A DNA stretch of 64,000 bases from Anaerococcus ihuae (lineage in GTDB: Bacteria > Bacillota > Clostridia > Tissierellales > Peptoniphilaceae): assembly GCF_928368155.1 (NCBI RefSeq), contig NZ_CAKMRU010000001.1, positions 1,035,436-1,099,435 of the forward strand, given 5' to 3'. Below are positions 8,072 to 17,199 of the stretch, piece by piece. Numbering within the stretch: position 1 is the stretch's first letter; each line of letters opens with the position of its first letter. The notes under the pieces are model-generated. The model worked only from the letters and a program-made list of their open reading frames with translations, searched no databases and was not told the DNA's origin. The position numbers were made by a program, and so were the translations under genes.

Positions 8072-8497
8072 GTGGAGAAAAGTATCGGAAAACTTATAAC
8101 TTATTTATCGAGATGTATTCAGCAAGAATTAAAAAATGTAGTTGTTCCATTTGACATAAGTGTCGGAGAAGAGCCTTATTACATGGCACTTACAAAACAG
8201 GATGGATTGACTCAGGATGAATTAACAAAGCTTGTGAAAGTAGATAAGGCTGGTACGGCTCGAATGGTTAAATCATTAGAGCAAAAAGGATATATCACAC
8301 GAGAAACAGACCCTAAAGATAAAAGAAACAAAAAAATACATCTTACAGAAAGAGGACGATTAAAATATGAACCTTTAAGTAGAGCATTAAAAGAATTTAA
8401 TCAGAAGTTGACATCAGAATGGACAGATGAACAATATGAAATCGTTTATCAAAGTCTGGAAATGCTAAAAAAAAATTTTGAGATTGATAATAAATAA
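8072..8497 (+). CDS. MarR-family transcriptional regulator
   Basis: The product has 141 residues from a GTG start placed two bases after the upstream stop, with AAGAGG as ribosome site. The winged-helix core is clear: DGLTQDELTKLVKVDKAGTA (helix-turn-helix), then MVKSLEQKGYITRETDPKDK and the wing RNKKIHLTERG. MarR proteins bind palindromes as dimers and are released by small phenolic ligands or oxidation. The 13-bp-arm palindrome over the operon promoter is the probable operator. The regulator with its membrane-protein partner is a likely stress or drug-response cassette, brought in with the foreign segment 7143-8825. Confidence 0.85.
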   Translation: MEKSIGKLITYLSRCIQQELKNVVVPFDISVGEEPYYMALTKQDGLTQDELTKLVKVDKAGTARMVKSLEQKGYITRETDPKDKRNKKIHLTERGRLKYEPLSRALKEFNQKLTSEWTDEQYEIVYQSLEMLKKNFEIDNK

Positions 8498-8671
8498 CTT
8501 TCAATTTATTGCCCCTCTACACATCGGGTCAACTTGCCTCGAACTTTTACACCTTGGATTGTCAACACTTATTTGTACAATTTAAAATCGAACGCACTAA
8601 TTTAAGATTAAATGATAATTACTAGTTAATCTTGATTGTCTATATTTAACTGGGGCTGTAAATAATTTTGT

Positions 8672-8717
8672 GTATCAACCTAAATCCTGACATAAGGGTA
8701 AGGGTTGATACATTTTT
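8672..8717 (+). terminator. Terminator-like hairpin in the 8498-8825 gap
   Basis: GTATCAACC (8672-8680) pairs with GGTTGATAC (8703-8711) and is followed by ATTTTTT. The preceding GGGCTGTAAATAATTTTGTG resembles the terminal inverted repeat of some IS256-type elements, so this may be an IS end remnant. The rest of the 328-bp gap shows no gene. Confidence 0.5.
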
Positions 8718-8825
8718 TGCTTTTAAATATCTATACACTCCTATAGAAATAGAGCATATCGTAGTATTATAAAACTTTAATTATTGAACTAGAAGTTTAA
8801 ATATTATCATAATTTCTACATTTTT

Positions 8826-9083
8826 TCATTCCCTCCTTAATAATAGTGAATGCACATCCCACAACTCCTTGGATATTTTCTCTATTTTTTCTCTCATATA
8901 ATCTATATCTTTCTTATAAATGACTCCCGTTGTATTAGTTGCTTTTACGGTCTGGTTTATATTATTTGTTGCATTTGAAAGTGACCATTGTAAATCTCTA
9001 AATTGTTCTAGGTCTATAATATAAATTTCTTTTTCTTCATATGTTGAGTATATTTTTAGTTGATTTTTTAAATTTATTTTATA
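8826..9083 (-). pseudogene. 5'-truncated second copy of mobC
   Basis: The minus-strand frame without a start codon reads NQLKIYSTYEEKEIYIIDLE and later NNINQTVKATNTTGVIY, closely matching the mobC at 2372-2707. Relative to that gene it lacks 78 bp (26 codons, in frame), with the breakpoint in a repeated TTTCTTTTTCT, so a deletion by short-repeat slippage is the simplest cause. The first codons and ribosome site are lost; a TAG at 9084-9086 lies just upstream. It is a relic of a second, related mobilisable element. Confidence 0.8.
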
Positions 9084-9124
9084 CTAGATGTCGCTTTTAA
9101 TTGTACAACCTATCAAATAAAAAA

Positions 9125-9242
9125 GACCATAACACTTAAGTTATGATCTAATTTTTTGTCCAAATGTAAACCACTTGGAACTATTATTTAGTTTATTCTT
9201 TTTAGCTTCCAGTACCATTTGAGTACCAGTAGCCATTTTTTA
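9125..9242. repeat. Element-end repeat, guaA-proximal copy with terminator
   Basis: This copy of the 7028-7142 sequence includes a terminator hairpin (GACCATAAC/GTTATGATC, one mismatch), the CCAAATGTAAACCACTTGG block and two AGTACC hexamers at 9211 and 9222. It lies 46 bp from the guaA stop, where the right end of an island in guaA should be. Confidence 0.6.
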
Positions 9243-9287
9243 TTCTCTATATAGCTTGTAATCAAGCCATTTTAGAAAATTTTGCGA

Positions 9288-9299
9288 TTATTCCCATTC
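9288..9299. other. Candidate attachment site in the guaA 3' end
   Basis: TTATTCCCATTC encodes, on the minus strand, the last Glu-Trp-Glu and stop of guaA. It is identical to 39-50. An insertion here regenerates the guaA end, which is why the gene remains intact. Confidence 0.6.
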
Positions 9300-10823
9300 A
9301 ATAGTTCCTGGTGGTTTTGAGGTTATGTCGTAGACTATTCTTCCTACTCCTTTTACTTCGTTTATCATCCTGTTTGATAGGGTTTGTTGGAGTTCGTATG
9401 GCATATCGAAGGCTTCTACTGTCATTGCGTCTTTGCTTGATACTGCTCTTACTACTACTACATAATCGTAGGATCTTTCGTCGCCTTTTACTCCTACTGT
9501 TCTTAGTGGGGTAAATACTGTGAAATATTGCCAAATATCTCTGTTTAATCCTGCATTTTTCACTTCTTCTCTTAGGATTGCATCAGTTTCTCTTACTATT
9601 TCTAATTTTTCTTCTGTTATATCTCCTATAACTCTTATTGCAAGTCCTGGTCCTGGGAATGGTTGTCTCCATACCATTTCTTCTGGAACTCCGATACTTT
9701 CTCCAAGGGCTCTTACTTCGTCTTTGAAAAGTTCTCTTAGTGGTTCTACTACTCCTTCAAAAAGCATATCTTCTGGAAGGCCTCCTACATTGTGGTGGGA
9801 TTTTATTACTGAACCTTTTCCTTTTCCACTTTCTATTACGTCTGGATATATTGTTCCTTGTACTAAATATTTTGCATCACCAAATTTTTTGGCTTCTCTT
9901 TCAAACACTTCTATGAAGTGGTTTCCTATTATTTTTCTTTTTTCTTCTGGTTCTTCTACGCCTTTTAGTAAATCAAGAAAATCTTTTGAAGCATCTACCA
10001 TTTTTACATTTAGACCAATCTTTTTGTATTGTTCCATTACTGATTTTGATTCGTCTTTTCTTAGTAGGCCGTGGTCTACAAATATACATTGAAGATTATC
10101 TCCAATTGCTTTGTGAACGAGGGTTGCTGCTATTGTTGAATCTACTCCTCCTGATAGTCCACAAATCATTTTTTCTCCAGCATATTTTTCTTTTATGTTT
10201 TCTATTGTTTCTTTGGCCAAGTCTTTCATTATCCAAGTTTTTTTTGCCTTACAAATATTTAAAACGAAATTTTCTAATATTTGAAATCCATATTCGGAAT
10301 GAGCAACTTCTGGATGAAATTGTACTGCATAAATATTTTTTTCTTCGTTTTCAAATCCTGCTATTGGACAATTTAATGACCAGGCAGTTTTTTTGAAACC
10401 TTCGCCTATTTTTGTAACTTGGTCTCTGTGGTTCATCCAAATTATTGATTCTTGGGCTACATTTTCGTATAATTTTGATCTTTGGTCAACAAATAAAGGA
10501 GTTTTTCCATATTCCCCTTTTTCTGCTTCTGTAATTTCTCCATCAAAATGAAAAGCTAAAGCTTGCATTCCATAGCATATTCCAAGAATTGGCACGTTTA
10601 AATTTAAAATTTCTGGATTTAATTTTAGGCTGTCGGCACTGTGAATTGATTGTGGGCCGCCTGTTAAAATTATTCCATCCAAACTTTCAAGATCAAGAGT
10701 TTTTAAATCTACATCACAATCGTGAAGTGTTGCATAAACTCCCATTTCTCTTATTCTTCTTACAATAAGTTGGTTATATTGGCCACCAAAGTCCAATACC
10801 ATAATTTCGGATTTTTTTTCCAT
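9288..10823 (-). CDS. guaA: GMP synthase (glutamine-hydrolysing)
   Basis: The 511-residue enzyme converts XMP to GMP using glutamine and ATP in the cytosol. The N-terminal class I glutamine amidotransferase domain has Cys83 in GICYGMQ and His170/Glu172 in FHPE. The ATP-pyrophosphatase P-loop SGGVDS is at about 224-229, and the C-terminal dimerisation domain ends in the canonical GTIEWE. Length is normal. The start is fixed by GGAGG before ATGGAAAAG. It follows a GNAT gene by nine bases. Its 3' end serves as the integration site of the island 39-9299. Confidence 0.97.
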   Translation of the reverse strand: MEKKSEIMVLDFGGQYNQLIVRRIREMGVYATLHDCDVDLKTLDLESLDGIILTGGPQSIHSADSLKLNPEILNLNVPILGICYGMQALAFHFDGEITEAEKGEYGKTPLFVDQRSKLYENVAQESIIWMNHRDQVTKIGEGFKKTAWSLNCPIAGFENEEKNIYAVQFHPEVAHSEYGFQILENFVLNICKAKKTWIMKDLAKETIENIKEKYAGEKMICGLSGGVDSTIAATLVHKAIGDNLQCIFVDHGLLRKDESKSVMEQYKKIGLNVKMVDASKDFLDLLKGVEEPEEKRKIIGNHFIEVFEREAKKFGDAKYLVQGTIYPDVIESGKGKGSVIKSHHNVGGLPEDMLFEGVVEPLRELFKDEVRALGESIGVPEEMVWRQPFPGPGLAIRVIGDITEEKLEIVRETDAILREEVKNAGLNRDIWQYFTVFTPLRTVGVKGDERSYDYVVVVRAVSSKDAMTVEAFDMPYELQQTLSNRMINEVKGVGRIVYDITSKPPGTIEWE

Positions 10824-10832
10824 CTATCCCTC

Positions 10833-11348
10833 CTATATTTCTCCAAATATTGCAAAATATTTCATATAATCAAGATTATCCATCTTGTAGTAGCTATACT
10901 TCGTATCTTCATCATACTTTTTAAAGTTTAAATTTTCTATAAGAGATTTAAAAGCTCCATTATTTTTTTCTGCTTTTAAATATATTTCTTTTTTCTCGCC
11001 AAGGGTAAAGAAATAATCTATAACTGCCTCTAGGGCTTCTCTTCCATATCCCCTGTTTCTTAGTGATTTATTTATAATTATAAATAGACCCACTCCTTCG
11101 TTTTTGTCAAAGGCTTTAACAACTCCTATTGAATCATTCATTCCTTTTTTTACAATATGCCAAAATTTATAATCTTCTTTTTCTTTATAATACTTTGCAG
11201 TTTTTTCGATTAATTCTTCTTTTGTTTCTGTATTTGTAAAATAGAAAAATTTTGGATCTTCTATAAATTCCATATTTTTTTCTAAATCTGCTTTTTCAAA
11301 TTTTCTAATAATAAGTCGTCTTGATAAAATAAGTTTGGTGTTTTCCAT
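10833..11348 (-). CDS. GNAT-family N-acetyltransferase (RimJ/RimL-like)
   Basis: This 171-residue protein starts with the typical TKLILSRRLIIRKFEKADLE of RimJ/RimL-type acetyltransferases. The acetyl-CoA loop is seen as NRGYGREALEAVIDYFF (about residues 100-118), matching the R/Q-x-x-G-x-G/A pattern. It probably acetylates a protein or small amine from acetyl-CoA; the substrate cannot be told. It lies just upstream of guaA with a nine-base gap and may be co-transcribed with it, separated from ppsR by a terminator. Confidence 0.8.
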   Translation of the reverse strand: MENTKLILSRRLIIRKFEKADLEKNMEFIEDPKFFYFTNTETKEELIEKTAKYYKEKEDYKFWHIVKKGMNDSIGVVKAFDKNEGVGLFIIINKSLRNRGYGREALEAVIDYFFTLGEKKEIYLKAEKNNGAFKSLIENLNFKKYDEDTKYSYYKMDNLDYMKYFAIFGEI

Positions 11349-11372
11349 AAGCCTCCCTCACATAAAAAATAA

Positions 11373-11386
11373 GCTGCATTTGCAGC
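11373..11386 (-). terminator. Terminator after ppsR
   Basis: GCTGCA-TT-TGCAGC is a tight hairpin. On the minus strand it is followed by TTATTTTTT, which should end the long operon running from nfeD/phoH to ppsR. Confidence 0.75.
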
Positions 11387-11394
11387 ATATTTTT

Positions 11395-12207
11395 TTAAGA
11401 AAAATTCTTTTTGTAATATTCTAGAACGTCAGTTGCTGTTTGTTCTATTGTATTTAATGATACATCAAAAACTTTACAATCTAAATCTTCAAACACGCCT
11501 TTTGCATATTCTAATTCTCTGTTGATCCTCTCCTTATCAAAATATTCGCTTTTTGATTTTAAGCCAAGACCCTTTGACCTGTCTTCTCTGATTTTTGATA
11601 ATTTGTCAGGATCTATGGTAAGACCAATGATTCTTTTTGGATCAATTTCAAAAACTTCTTCTGGAAGTCTAATTTCTGGGACCAAAGGAAGATTGAATAC
11701 CTTGTAGTCCTTGGTTGCAAGAAGCATTGTTACTGGAGTTTTTGATGTCCTTGATACTCCAAGTAACAATATATCTGCCTCTTTTATTCCTCTTGGATCT
11801 TTTCCATCATCATATTTTACGGCAAATTCAATGGACTCAATCATAGAAAAATAATCTTTTGATAATTTTCTTGTGAGTTTTTTCTCTCTTAGGGCCTTTT
11901 GTCCTGTAACTTCTTCAAAAAGTGAAAGTGCAGGTCCCAATATATCTATAACTTTGATATTTTCTTTATCAGCTTTTTGTATTAGATATTCTTCGAGTTT
12001 TTTCTCAGCTATAGTTTGGATAATTATTGAATCTTTTGGAATTTTCTCAACAATTTTGTCGATTTTTTCTTCGCTATCTATATTAAATTTTCTCTTAACA
12101 TCAAATTCTACATTTGGAAAATGAGTAACTACTGATTTTGCGAATGTTTCAGCTGTTGCTCCAGTAGAATCACTGATTATATAAACATTCAAAACATCAC
12201 AAGCCAT
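11395..12207 (-). CDS. ppsR: PPDK/PEP synthase regulatory protein (bifunctional kinase/pyrophosphorylase)
   Basis: This 270-residue protein of the DUF299 family uses ADP to phosphorylate, and phosphate to dephosphorylate, a regulatory threonine of pyruvate phosphate dikinase or PEP synthase. The N-terminal signature VYIISDSTGATAETFAKSV and the P-loop GVSRTSKTP (about 150-158) are intact, as is the RIIGLTIDP region. It follows glyS by eight bases, the same position as yqfL in Bacillus subtilis. No ppdK is in the window. Confidence 0.92.
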   Translation of the reverse strand: MACDVLNVYIISDSTGATAETFAKSVVTHFPNVEFDVKRKFNIDSEEKIDKIVEKIPKDSIIIQTIAEKKLEEYLIQKADKENIKVIDILGPALSLFEEVTGQKALREKKLTRKLSKDYFSMIESIEFAVKYDDGKDPRGIKEADILLLGVSRTSKTPVTMLLATKDYKVFNLPLVPEIRLPEEVFEIDPKRIIGLTIDPDKLSKIREDRSKGLGLKSKSEYFDKERINRELEYAKGVFEDLDCKVFDVSLNTIEQTATDVLEYYKKNFS

Positions 12208-12215
12208 ATTATCTC

Positions 12216-14285
12216 CTATTTAACTAAATCTTTTATATTAAATATTCTAGAAATATTTTTAGCTAGTTTATTTAATAAGGCCAACCTATTATTCTTAATT
12301 TCTTCATCTTCAACCATTATCATTGTGTTATCTAGATATTCGTTACCAATTTGTCTTGTTGATGCAATTTCATCGAGGGCTTTTTTATACAATTTTTGAC
12401 TTAAATATTTTTCAAAATCTAGTCCTTCTATCGCATCATAATATTGTTTTTCTAGACCTTGGTCTAATTTTTCTACATCAACATCTACGCTTTCATAATC
12501 TTTTGTGAAGTTGTTGATTCTTGTGAAATAATTTAGGATTTCTTCACTATTTTCATTTTCAACAAATTCTCCCAAAACTTTTACCTTTTCTATTACAGAA
12601 AGTATATTTGTTTCTCCAGTATCTAAAACTGCATTTACTAAATCATACCTATATCCCTTATCAATAAGCATATTTTTAAGCCTGTCTATGAAAAATTCTG
12701 TAATTTTATCTAAAGTTTTGTCATAATCAAAGGAAATTTCATTTTTTTCTGTGTAAACAAAGAGAGAATCTTTAATCAAATCTTTTAAATCAACATTAAT
12801 TTTATTATCCGCAAGAATATTTATAACACCAATTGCTGATCTTCTAAGTCCAAATGGATCTTGGCTTCCTGTTACATAATTTTCGATTATATATAAACCT
12901 GTTATTGTATCGATTTTATCTGCTATTGAAAGAACAATTCCTGCTACTGATTTTGGAAGAGAATCTTCTGAGCTTCTTGGCTTGTAAGCTTCCTCTATTG
13001 CATTTGCTACTTGGCTGTTTTCTCCAGAATTTGTAGCATAAATTCTTCCCATAGTACCTTGAAGTTCTGTAAATTCTATAACCATTTTTGTTACAAGATC
13101 TGCTTTTGAAAGGTAGGCTGCTCTTAATAAATTATCTGATACATCTTCACCAAGCTTAAATTCTTCAAGATAGTTTTTGGAAAGAGAAATAAGCCTTTCA
13201 GTTTTTTGATAAACTGAACCAAGTCCTTCAAAAAATGTAAGTCTTTTTAATTCTTCTACATATTCTTCTAATTTTTTATTATTATCTATATCATAGAAAA
13301 ATTTAGCATCTTCAAGTCTTGCTGTAAGAACTTTTTTATTTCCATTTATTACATTTTCTTTTGCATAATCATCACCATTTCTTATCAATAAGAAATATGG
13401 CATGAGATTTTCATGATCATCTAAAATTGGAAAATATCTTTGGTGATCTTTCATTGGGGTTATTATTACTTCTTTTGGCAATTTTAAGTATTCATGATCA
13501 AGCTCACCCAACAAAACTGTAGGATATTCTACTATATTTATAACTTCTTCAAGTAAATCTTCATCTTTTAAGAATTTTCCGCCTATTTCTTTGGCATAGC
13601 GATTAAGACCTCTTAAAATTATTTCTCTTCTTTCTTTATATGATAAAATTACATAATTTTCTCTCAAAAGTTCTAGGTAATTTTCGATTTTATCAACAAC
13701 AATCTCACTTTTCCCTAAAACTCTGTGACCCTTTGTTGTATTTGAAACTTTTATTCCTTCAGCTTCAAATTCTAAAATTTCATCATCTAAGAGGGATAAG
13801 AAATATCTGATTGGTCTTGCAAATCTAATTGATTTTCCTCCCCATCTCATGGATCTTGGGAAATTTAATGATTTTACAAGTTCATATACATTTTTTTGTA
13901 AAACTTCTTTTATTGAAGGACTTTCTTCTCTTTTTTCTACATAAATATATTCTTCGCCCTTAAAATCTTTGATTATTACATCAGATACTTCAGCTTTTTG
14001 TCCTCTCAAAAATCCTAAAAGTGCCTTTGAAGGATTTCCTTCTTGATCATAGGCGATTTTTTTTGAAGGTCCTTTTACACTAATAAGTTCATCTGATTTA
14101 TTTTCACTTAGTCCATCAAGTAAAATCGCAAATCTTCTTGGAGTTGATTCTACTTTTATTTCTTCTAAGCTTAACTTGTTTTCTTCAATTAATTTTTTAA
14201 ATTTTTCTTCAAGTTGGTTTTTTGTTGAATTAATGTAAGCTGAAGGAAATTCTTCAACTCCTATTTCTAATAAATATTTGCTCAT
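12216..14285 (-). CDS. glyS: Glycyl-tRNA synthetase beta subunit
   Basis: The 689-residue beta chain of the alpha2beta2 glycyl-tRNA synthetase binds and positions tRNA-Gly. It opens with LLEIGVEEFPSAYI and contains the conserved TPRRFAILL, RWGGKSIRFARPIR and TPMKDHQRYFP blocks, with the HD-like and anticodon-binding regions in the C-terminal half (LPKSVAGIVLSIADKIDTI). Its start codon overlaps the glyQ stop by one base (ATGAGC context at 14285), so the subunits are translated together. Length is typical. Confidence 0.96.
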   Translation of the reverse strand: MSKYLLEIGVEEFPSAYINSTKNQLEEKFKKLIEENKLSLEEIKVESTPRRFAILLDGLSENKSDELISVKGPSKKIAYDQEGNPSKALLGFLRGQKAEVSDVIIKDFKGEEYIYVEKREESPSIKEVLQKNVYELVKSLNFPRSMRWGGKSIRFARPIRYFLSLLDDEILEFEAEGIKVSNTTKGHRVLGKSEIVVDKIENYLELLRENYVILSYKERREIILRGLNRYAKEIGGKFLKDEDLLEEVINIVEYPTVLLGELDHEYLKLPKEVIITPMKDHQRYFPILDDHENLMPYFLLIRNGDDYAKENVINGNKKVLTARLEDAKFFYDIDNNKKLEEYVEELKRLTFFEGLGSVYQKTERLISLSKNYLEEFKLGEDVSDNLLRAAYLSKADLVTKMVIEFTELQGTMGRIYATNSGENSQVANAIEEAYKPRSSEDSLPKSVAGIVLSIADKIDTITGLYIIENYVTGSQDPFGLRRSAIGVINILADNKINVDLKDLIKDSLFVYTEKNEISFDYDKTLDKITEFFIDRLKNMLIDKGYRYDLVNAVLDTGETNILSVIEKVKVLGEFVENENSEEILNYFTRINNFTKDYESVDVDVEKLDQGLEKQYYDAIEGLDFEKYLSQKLYKKALDEIASTRQIGNEYLDNTMIMVEDEEIKNNRLALLNKLAKNISRIFNIKDLVK

Positions 14286-15160
14286 TACTTATCCTTTCTT
14301 AAAAGTGGATATCCTAGTTCTTCTCTTTTTTCAATATATGATTTTGCTACCTTACTAGAAATATCTCTTACTCTTTTAATATAGTGACTTCTTTCTGATG
14401 CTGAAATTGCTCCCATTGCATCTAAAGTATTAAATGTGTGGGATGATTTTAAAACATTATCGTATGCTGGATATACAAGTCCCTTGTCAATTAATCTATT
14501 CGCTTCTTTTTCGTAAATTTCAAATAATTTTTCCAAAACTTCGCTATCAGCATCTTCGAATGAATATTTTGAATTTTCATATTCTGGCAATTTGAAAACA
14601 TCTGAATATTTTAAATCTTTAGACCATTGTATGTCAAAAACATTATCTACATTTTGTAAATACATACAAACTCTTTCAAGGCCCATGGTTATTTCTCCAC
14701 TTTCAAGCTCGCAGTTTATTCCTCCAACTTGTTGGAAATAAGTAAATTGGGTTATTTCCATTCCATCAAGCCAAACTTCCCAGCCAAGTCCCCAAGCTCC
14801 AAGAGTTGGTGATTGCCAGTTATCTTCTACAAATCTTATGTCGTGTTCTTTTGGATTAATTCCAATTACCTCAAGACTTTTTAAATATAAATCTTGGATA
14901 TTTTCTGGAGTAGGTTTTAGTAAAACTTGTAGTTGGTGGTGTTGGTATAATCTGTTAGGATTTTCTCCATACCTACCATCAGCTGGTCTTCTTGATGGTT
15001 CTACATAAACAACTTTCCAAGGTTCTTTTCCCAAAGATCTCAAAAAAGTATGAGGATTCATTGTTCCTGCTCCTTTTTCTGAGTCGTAAGGAAGCATGAT
15101 TGATGCACCTTGCTCTTCCCAATATTCTATTAATTTTAGCATTAAATCTTCAAAATACAT
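14285..15160 (-). CDS. glyQ: Glycyl-tRNA synthetase alpha subunit
   Basis: The catalytic alpha subunit forms glycyl-adenylate and charges tRNA-Gly. Class II motifs are visible: [20 protein letters not shown], the [20 protein letters not shown] block and [14 protein letters not shown] choose ATG 15160 ([10 protein letters not shown], 291 residues), which has GGAGAG just upstream and aligns with known GlyQ starts. An in-frame ATG at 15196 lies inside recO. It has no T-box leader because it is embedded in the operon between recO and glyS. Confidence 0.95.
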   Translation of the reverse strand: MYFEDLMLKLIEYWEEQGASIMLPYDSEKGAGTMNPHTFLRSLGKEPWKVVYVEPSRRPADGRYGENPNRLYQHHQLQVLLKPTPENIQDLYLKSLEVIGINPKEHDIRFVEDNWQSPTLGAWGLGWEVWLDGMEITQFTYFQQVGGINCELESGEITMGLERVCMYLQNVDNVFDIQWSKDLKYSDVFKLPEYENSKYSFEDADSEVLEKLFEIYEKEANRLIDKGLVYPAYDNVLKSSHTFNTLDAMGAISASERSHYIKRVRDISSKVAKSYIEKREELGYPLLRKDK

Positions 15161-15171
15161 TTTCTCTCCTA

Positions 15172-15930
15172 TTATTTGACTAATTTTATTGCCCAATCAA
15201 GTGAGCTAAACTTTTTAATTTCTAAGCAATCTAGTACGTAGCTTGTTAGCAAATTTATCATTTTTTTCTTTTCAATTTTTAAATCAATCTTTGAAACCTG
15301 GTCTGTTGGAGTATATACTAATTTTAAAATATACAAATACTCTTCTCTTGTAAGATATACTATATCCTTTTTTATTTTCTTGCAAGATGAATCAATCATT
15401 CCCCCGTCTTTTATAGAAAAATAAGCATCTTCCGGATTAATTTTTGATCCACACAAGGAACATTCTTTTAAATTTGGTTTAAAACCTGAAAAAGATATGT
15501 ACTTTAATAAAAAGCAAAGGAAAATATTAAAATAATTTTCGCTTGCTTTTTCAAAGCTATCAAAAGTCTTGTCCATTAAATTATAGACAAAATCTTTTTG
15601 GTCAAAATCAATTGTTCTCAACAATAAATCACAAATTGCCGATTTGTATACTATTATATCAAAATTTTTGTTTGATTTCGAATAAGATTTTAATAATGAC
15701 GCATCTCTTATTCCAAAAAATTTTTCTCCAGACTTATAAAGATTGTATGATGCTTTGACAAATCTTTGGGTTGAAGAAAGATTAGGATTTTTTTTATTTA
15801 AAACTCCCTTTGCAATTATGGAAATTTTTCCCATATCTTTTGTAAAAACTTCTATGATTTTACTTGATTCTCTGTAAGAAAATTCTCTTAAAACGAAACC
15901 TTCTACATTTGAATTATCATTTGTAACCAA
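15172..15930 (-). CDS. recO: DNA repair protein RecO
   Basis: This 252-residue RecFOR-pathway protein loads RecA onto SSB-coated gaps. The N-terminal OB-fold shows [20 protein letters not shown], then [16 protein letters not shown]. The C-terminal helical domain has the zinc-site pattern CSLCG (about residue 158) followed by a later cysteine (SSCKK). The ATG overlaps the era stop by 14 bases. It lies between era and glyQ, the standard Firmicutes order. Confidence 0.93.
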   Translation of the reverse strand: MVTNDNSNVEGFVLREFSYRESSKIIEVFTKDMGKISIIAKGVLNKKNPNLSSTQRFVKASYNLYKSGEKFFGIRDASLLKSYSKSNKNFDIIVYKSAICDLLLRTIDFDQKDFVYNLMDKTFDSFEKASENYFNIFLCFLLKYISFSGFKPNLKECSLCGSKINPEDAYFSIKDGGMIDSSCKKIKKDIVYLTREEYLYILKLVYTPTDQVSKIDLKIEKKKMINLLTSYVLDCLEIKKFSSLDWAIKLVK

Positions 15931-16798
15931 ACCTGTTCACCAATTTTTGTTTTTTACGCCAGTCTTTTTCGACCTTAACCCACAATTTCAAATTTATTTT
16001 GCTATCCATAAAAACTTCGATTTCTTTTCTTGCTTCCATGCCGATTTTTTTGATTTTACTACCGTTTTTTCCTATTACAATTTCCTTGTGACTTGGTCTT
16101 TCCAAAATAAGACTTGCATATATGTCGTATAAATTTTTGTCATCTCTTTTTTTGAATTCATCTATTCTTACAAAAATTCCATGGGGAATTTCATTTGATA
16201 AATTTTTCAAGGCTTTTTCCCTGATAATTTCTGATACAATAAATCTTTCGTTTTTGTCAGTTATCATATCTGACGGATAGTAAAGTGGTCCTTCTGGCAA
16301 AATTTCCTTTACTGTTTTTATATATTTTTCAATATTTTCATCGTTTAAAGCTGAAATTGGAATTATGTAATCAAAAGTATTCAAGCCTATGTAGGTTTTT
16401 TTTATTTGATCAATTTCTCCTTCTTCTAAAAGGTCACATTTGTTTATAAGAAGAATTTTTGGAACCTTTACTTTTTCTAAAATTTCCAAAATCATCTTAT
16501 CAAGTCTTCCAATTGTAAGAGAATTATCGACTATAAATGTCACCAAATCTGAATCTTTGAGGCTATCTTCTGAAACTTCCAAAAGATGTTCTTGAAGTTT
16601 ATTTCTTGGTGTTTGGATACCTGGTGTGTCAAGAAAAATTATTTGTGAATTTTCGTCATTATATATTATTTTTATTTCATCTCTTGTAGTTTGGGGCTTA
16701 TTTGAAATTATTGAAATTTTTTCTCCCAAAATTTTTTCCATCAATGTAGATTTTCCTACATTCGCCCTTCCTACTACCGATACAAATCCTGATTTCAT
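15917..16798 (-). CDS. era: GTPase Era, 16S rRNA maturation factor
   Basis: The 293-residue GTPase binds the 3' end of 16S rRNA during 30S assembly. G1 is GRANVGKS (10-17), G3 is DTPGI (about 57-61), and G4 is NKCD. The C-terminal KH domain shows GKNGSKIKKIGMEAR. Its start overlaps the cdd stop by four bases, so it is coupled with cdd. The neighbouring ybeY also acts in 16S rRNA processing. Confidence 0.96.
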   Translation of the reverse strand: MKSGFVSVVGRANVGKSTLMEKILGEKISIISNKPQTTRDEIKIIYNDENSQIIFLDTPGIQTPRNKLQEHLLEVSEDSLKDSDLVTFIVDNSLTIGRLDKMILEILEKVKVPKILLINKCDLLEEGEIDQIKKTYIGLNTFDYIIPISALNDENIEKYIKTVKEILPEGPLYYPSDMITDKNERFIVSEIIREKALKNLSNEIPHGIFVRIDEFKKRDDKNLYDIYASLILERPSHKEIVIGKNGSKIKKIGMEARKEIEVFMDSKINLKLWVKVEKDWRKKQKLVNRFGYK

Positions 16799-17199
16799 TT
16801 CTCCTCCAAATCTTTTTTTGAAAAGATATATGGAAGAATATCATCAAGTCCATATATCTTGTAATTATTTATAGAATTTGCTATTACAATTTTTGAATCT
16901 GAATCCAAAAATTCTGCCATAAATTGCCTACAAACCCCACAAGGATAAGTCATTGTGCTATCTCCTGTAATTACTATCGTGTCAATTTCTCTATCTCCTG
17001 CACTTATTGCAGATGATAGGGCAGATCTTTCTGCACATAAAGTTACTGAATAAGCTGCATTTTCTATATTTACTCCCTTATAAATATTTCCTTTTTTTGT
17101 TAATACAACACTTGATACCCTAAAATTTGAATAGGGTGAATAGGAATTTTTTTTATTTTCTATGGCAAGTTTTATTAAATCTTTTAAATCTTTTTTCAT
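16795..17199 (-). CDS. cdd: Cytidine deaminase
   Basis: The 134-residue homotetrameric type enzyme deaminates cytidine and deoxycytidine to uridines for pyrimidine salvage. Zinc ligands and catalytic Glu are present: CAERSAL (about residue 54) and PCGVCRQ (about 86-92). The N-terminal YSPYSNFRVSSVV substrate loop is also canonical. The gene overlaps both neighbours (dgkA upstream, era downstream) by four bases. Confidence 0.95.
   Translation of the reverse strand: MKKDLKDLIKLAIENKKNSYSPYSNFRVSSVVLTKKGNIYKGVNIENAAYSVTLCAERSALSSAISAGDREIDTIVITGDSTMTYPCGVCRQFMAEFLDSDSKIVIANSINNYKIYGLDDILPYIFSKKDLEEK

Noticed and set aside
9298..10396. Several open frames inside guaA on both strands
   Set aside because: Shadows of guaA caused by AT-rich codon bias; low-complexity Leu/Phe-rich or Arg/Ser-rich products.
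15161..15196. T-box riboswitch before glyQ
   Set aside because: glyQ is embedded in an operon, overlapping the end of recO; no room or leader structure.
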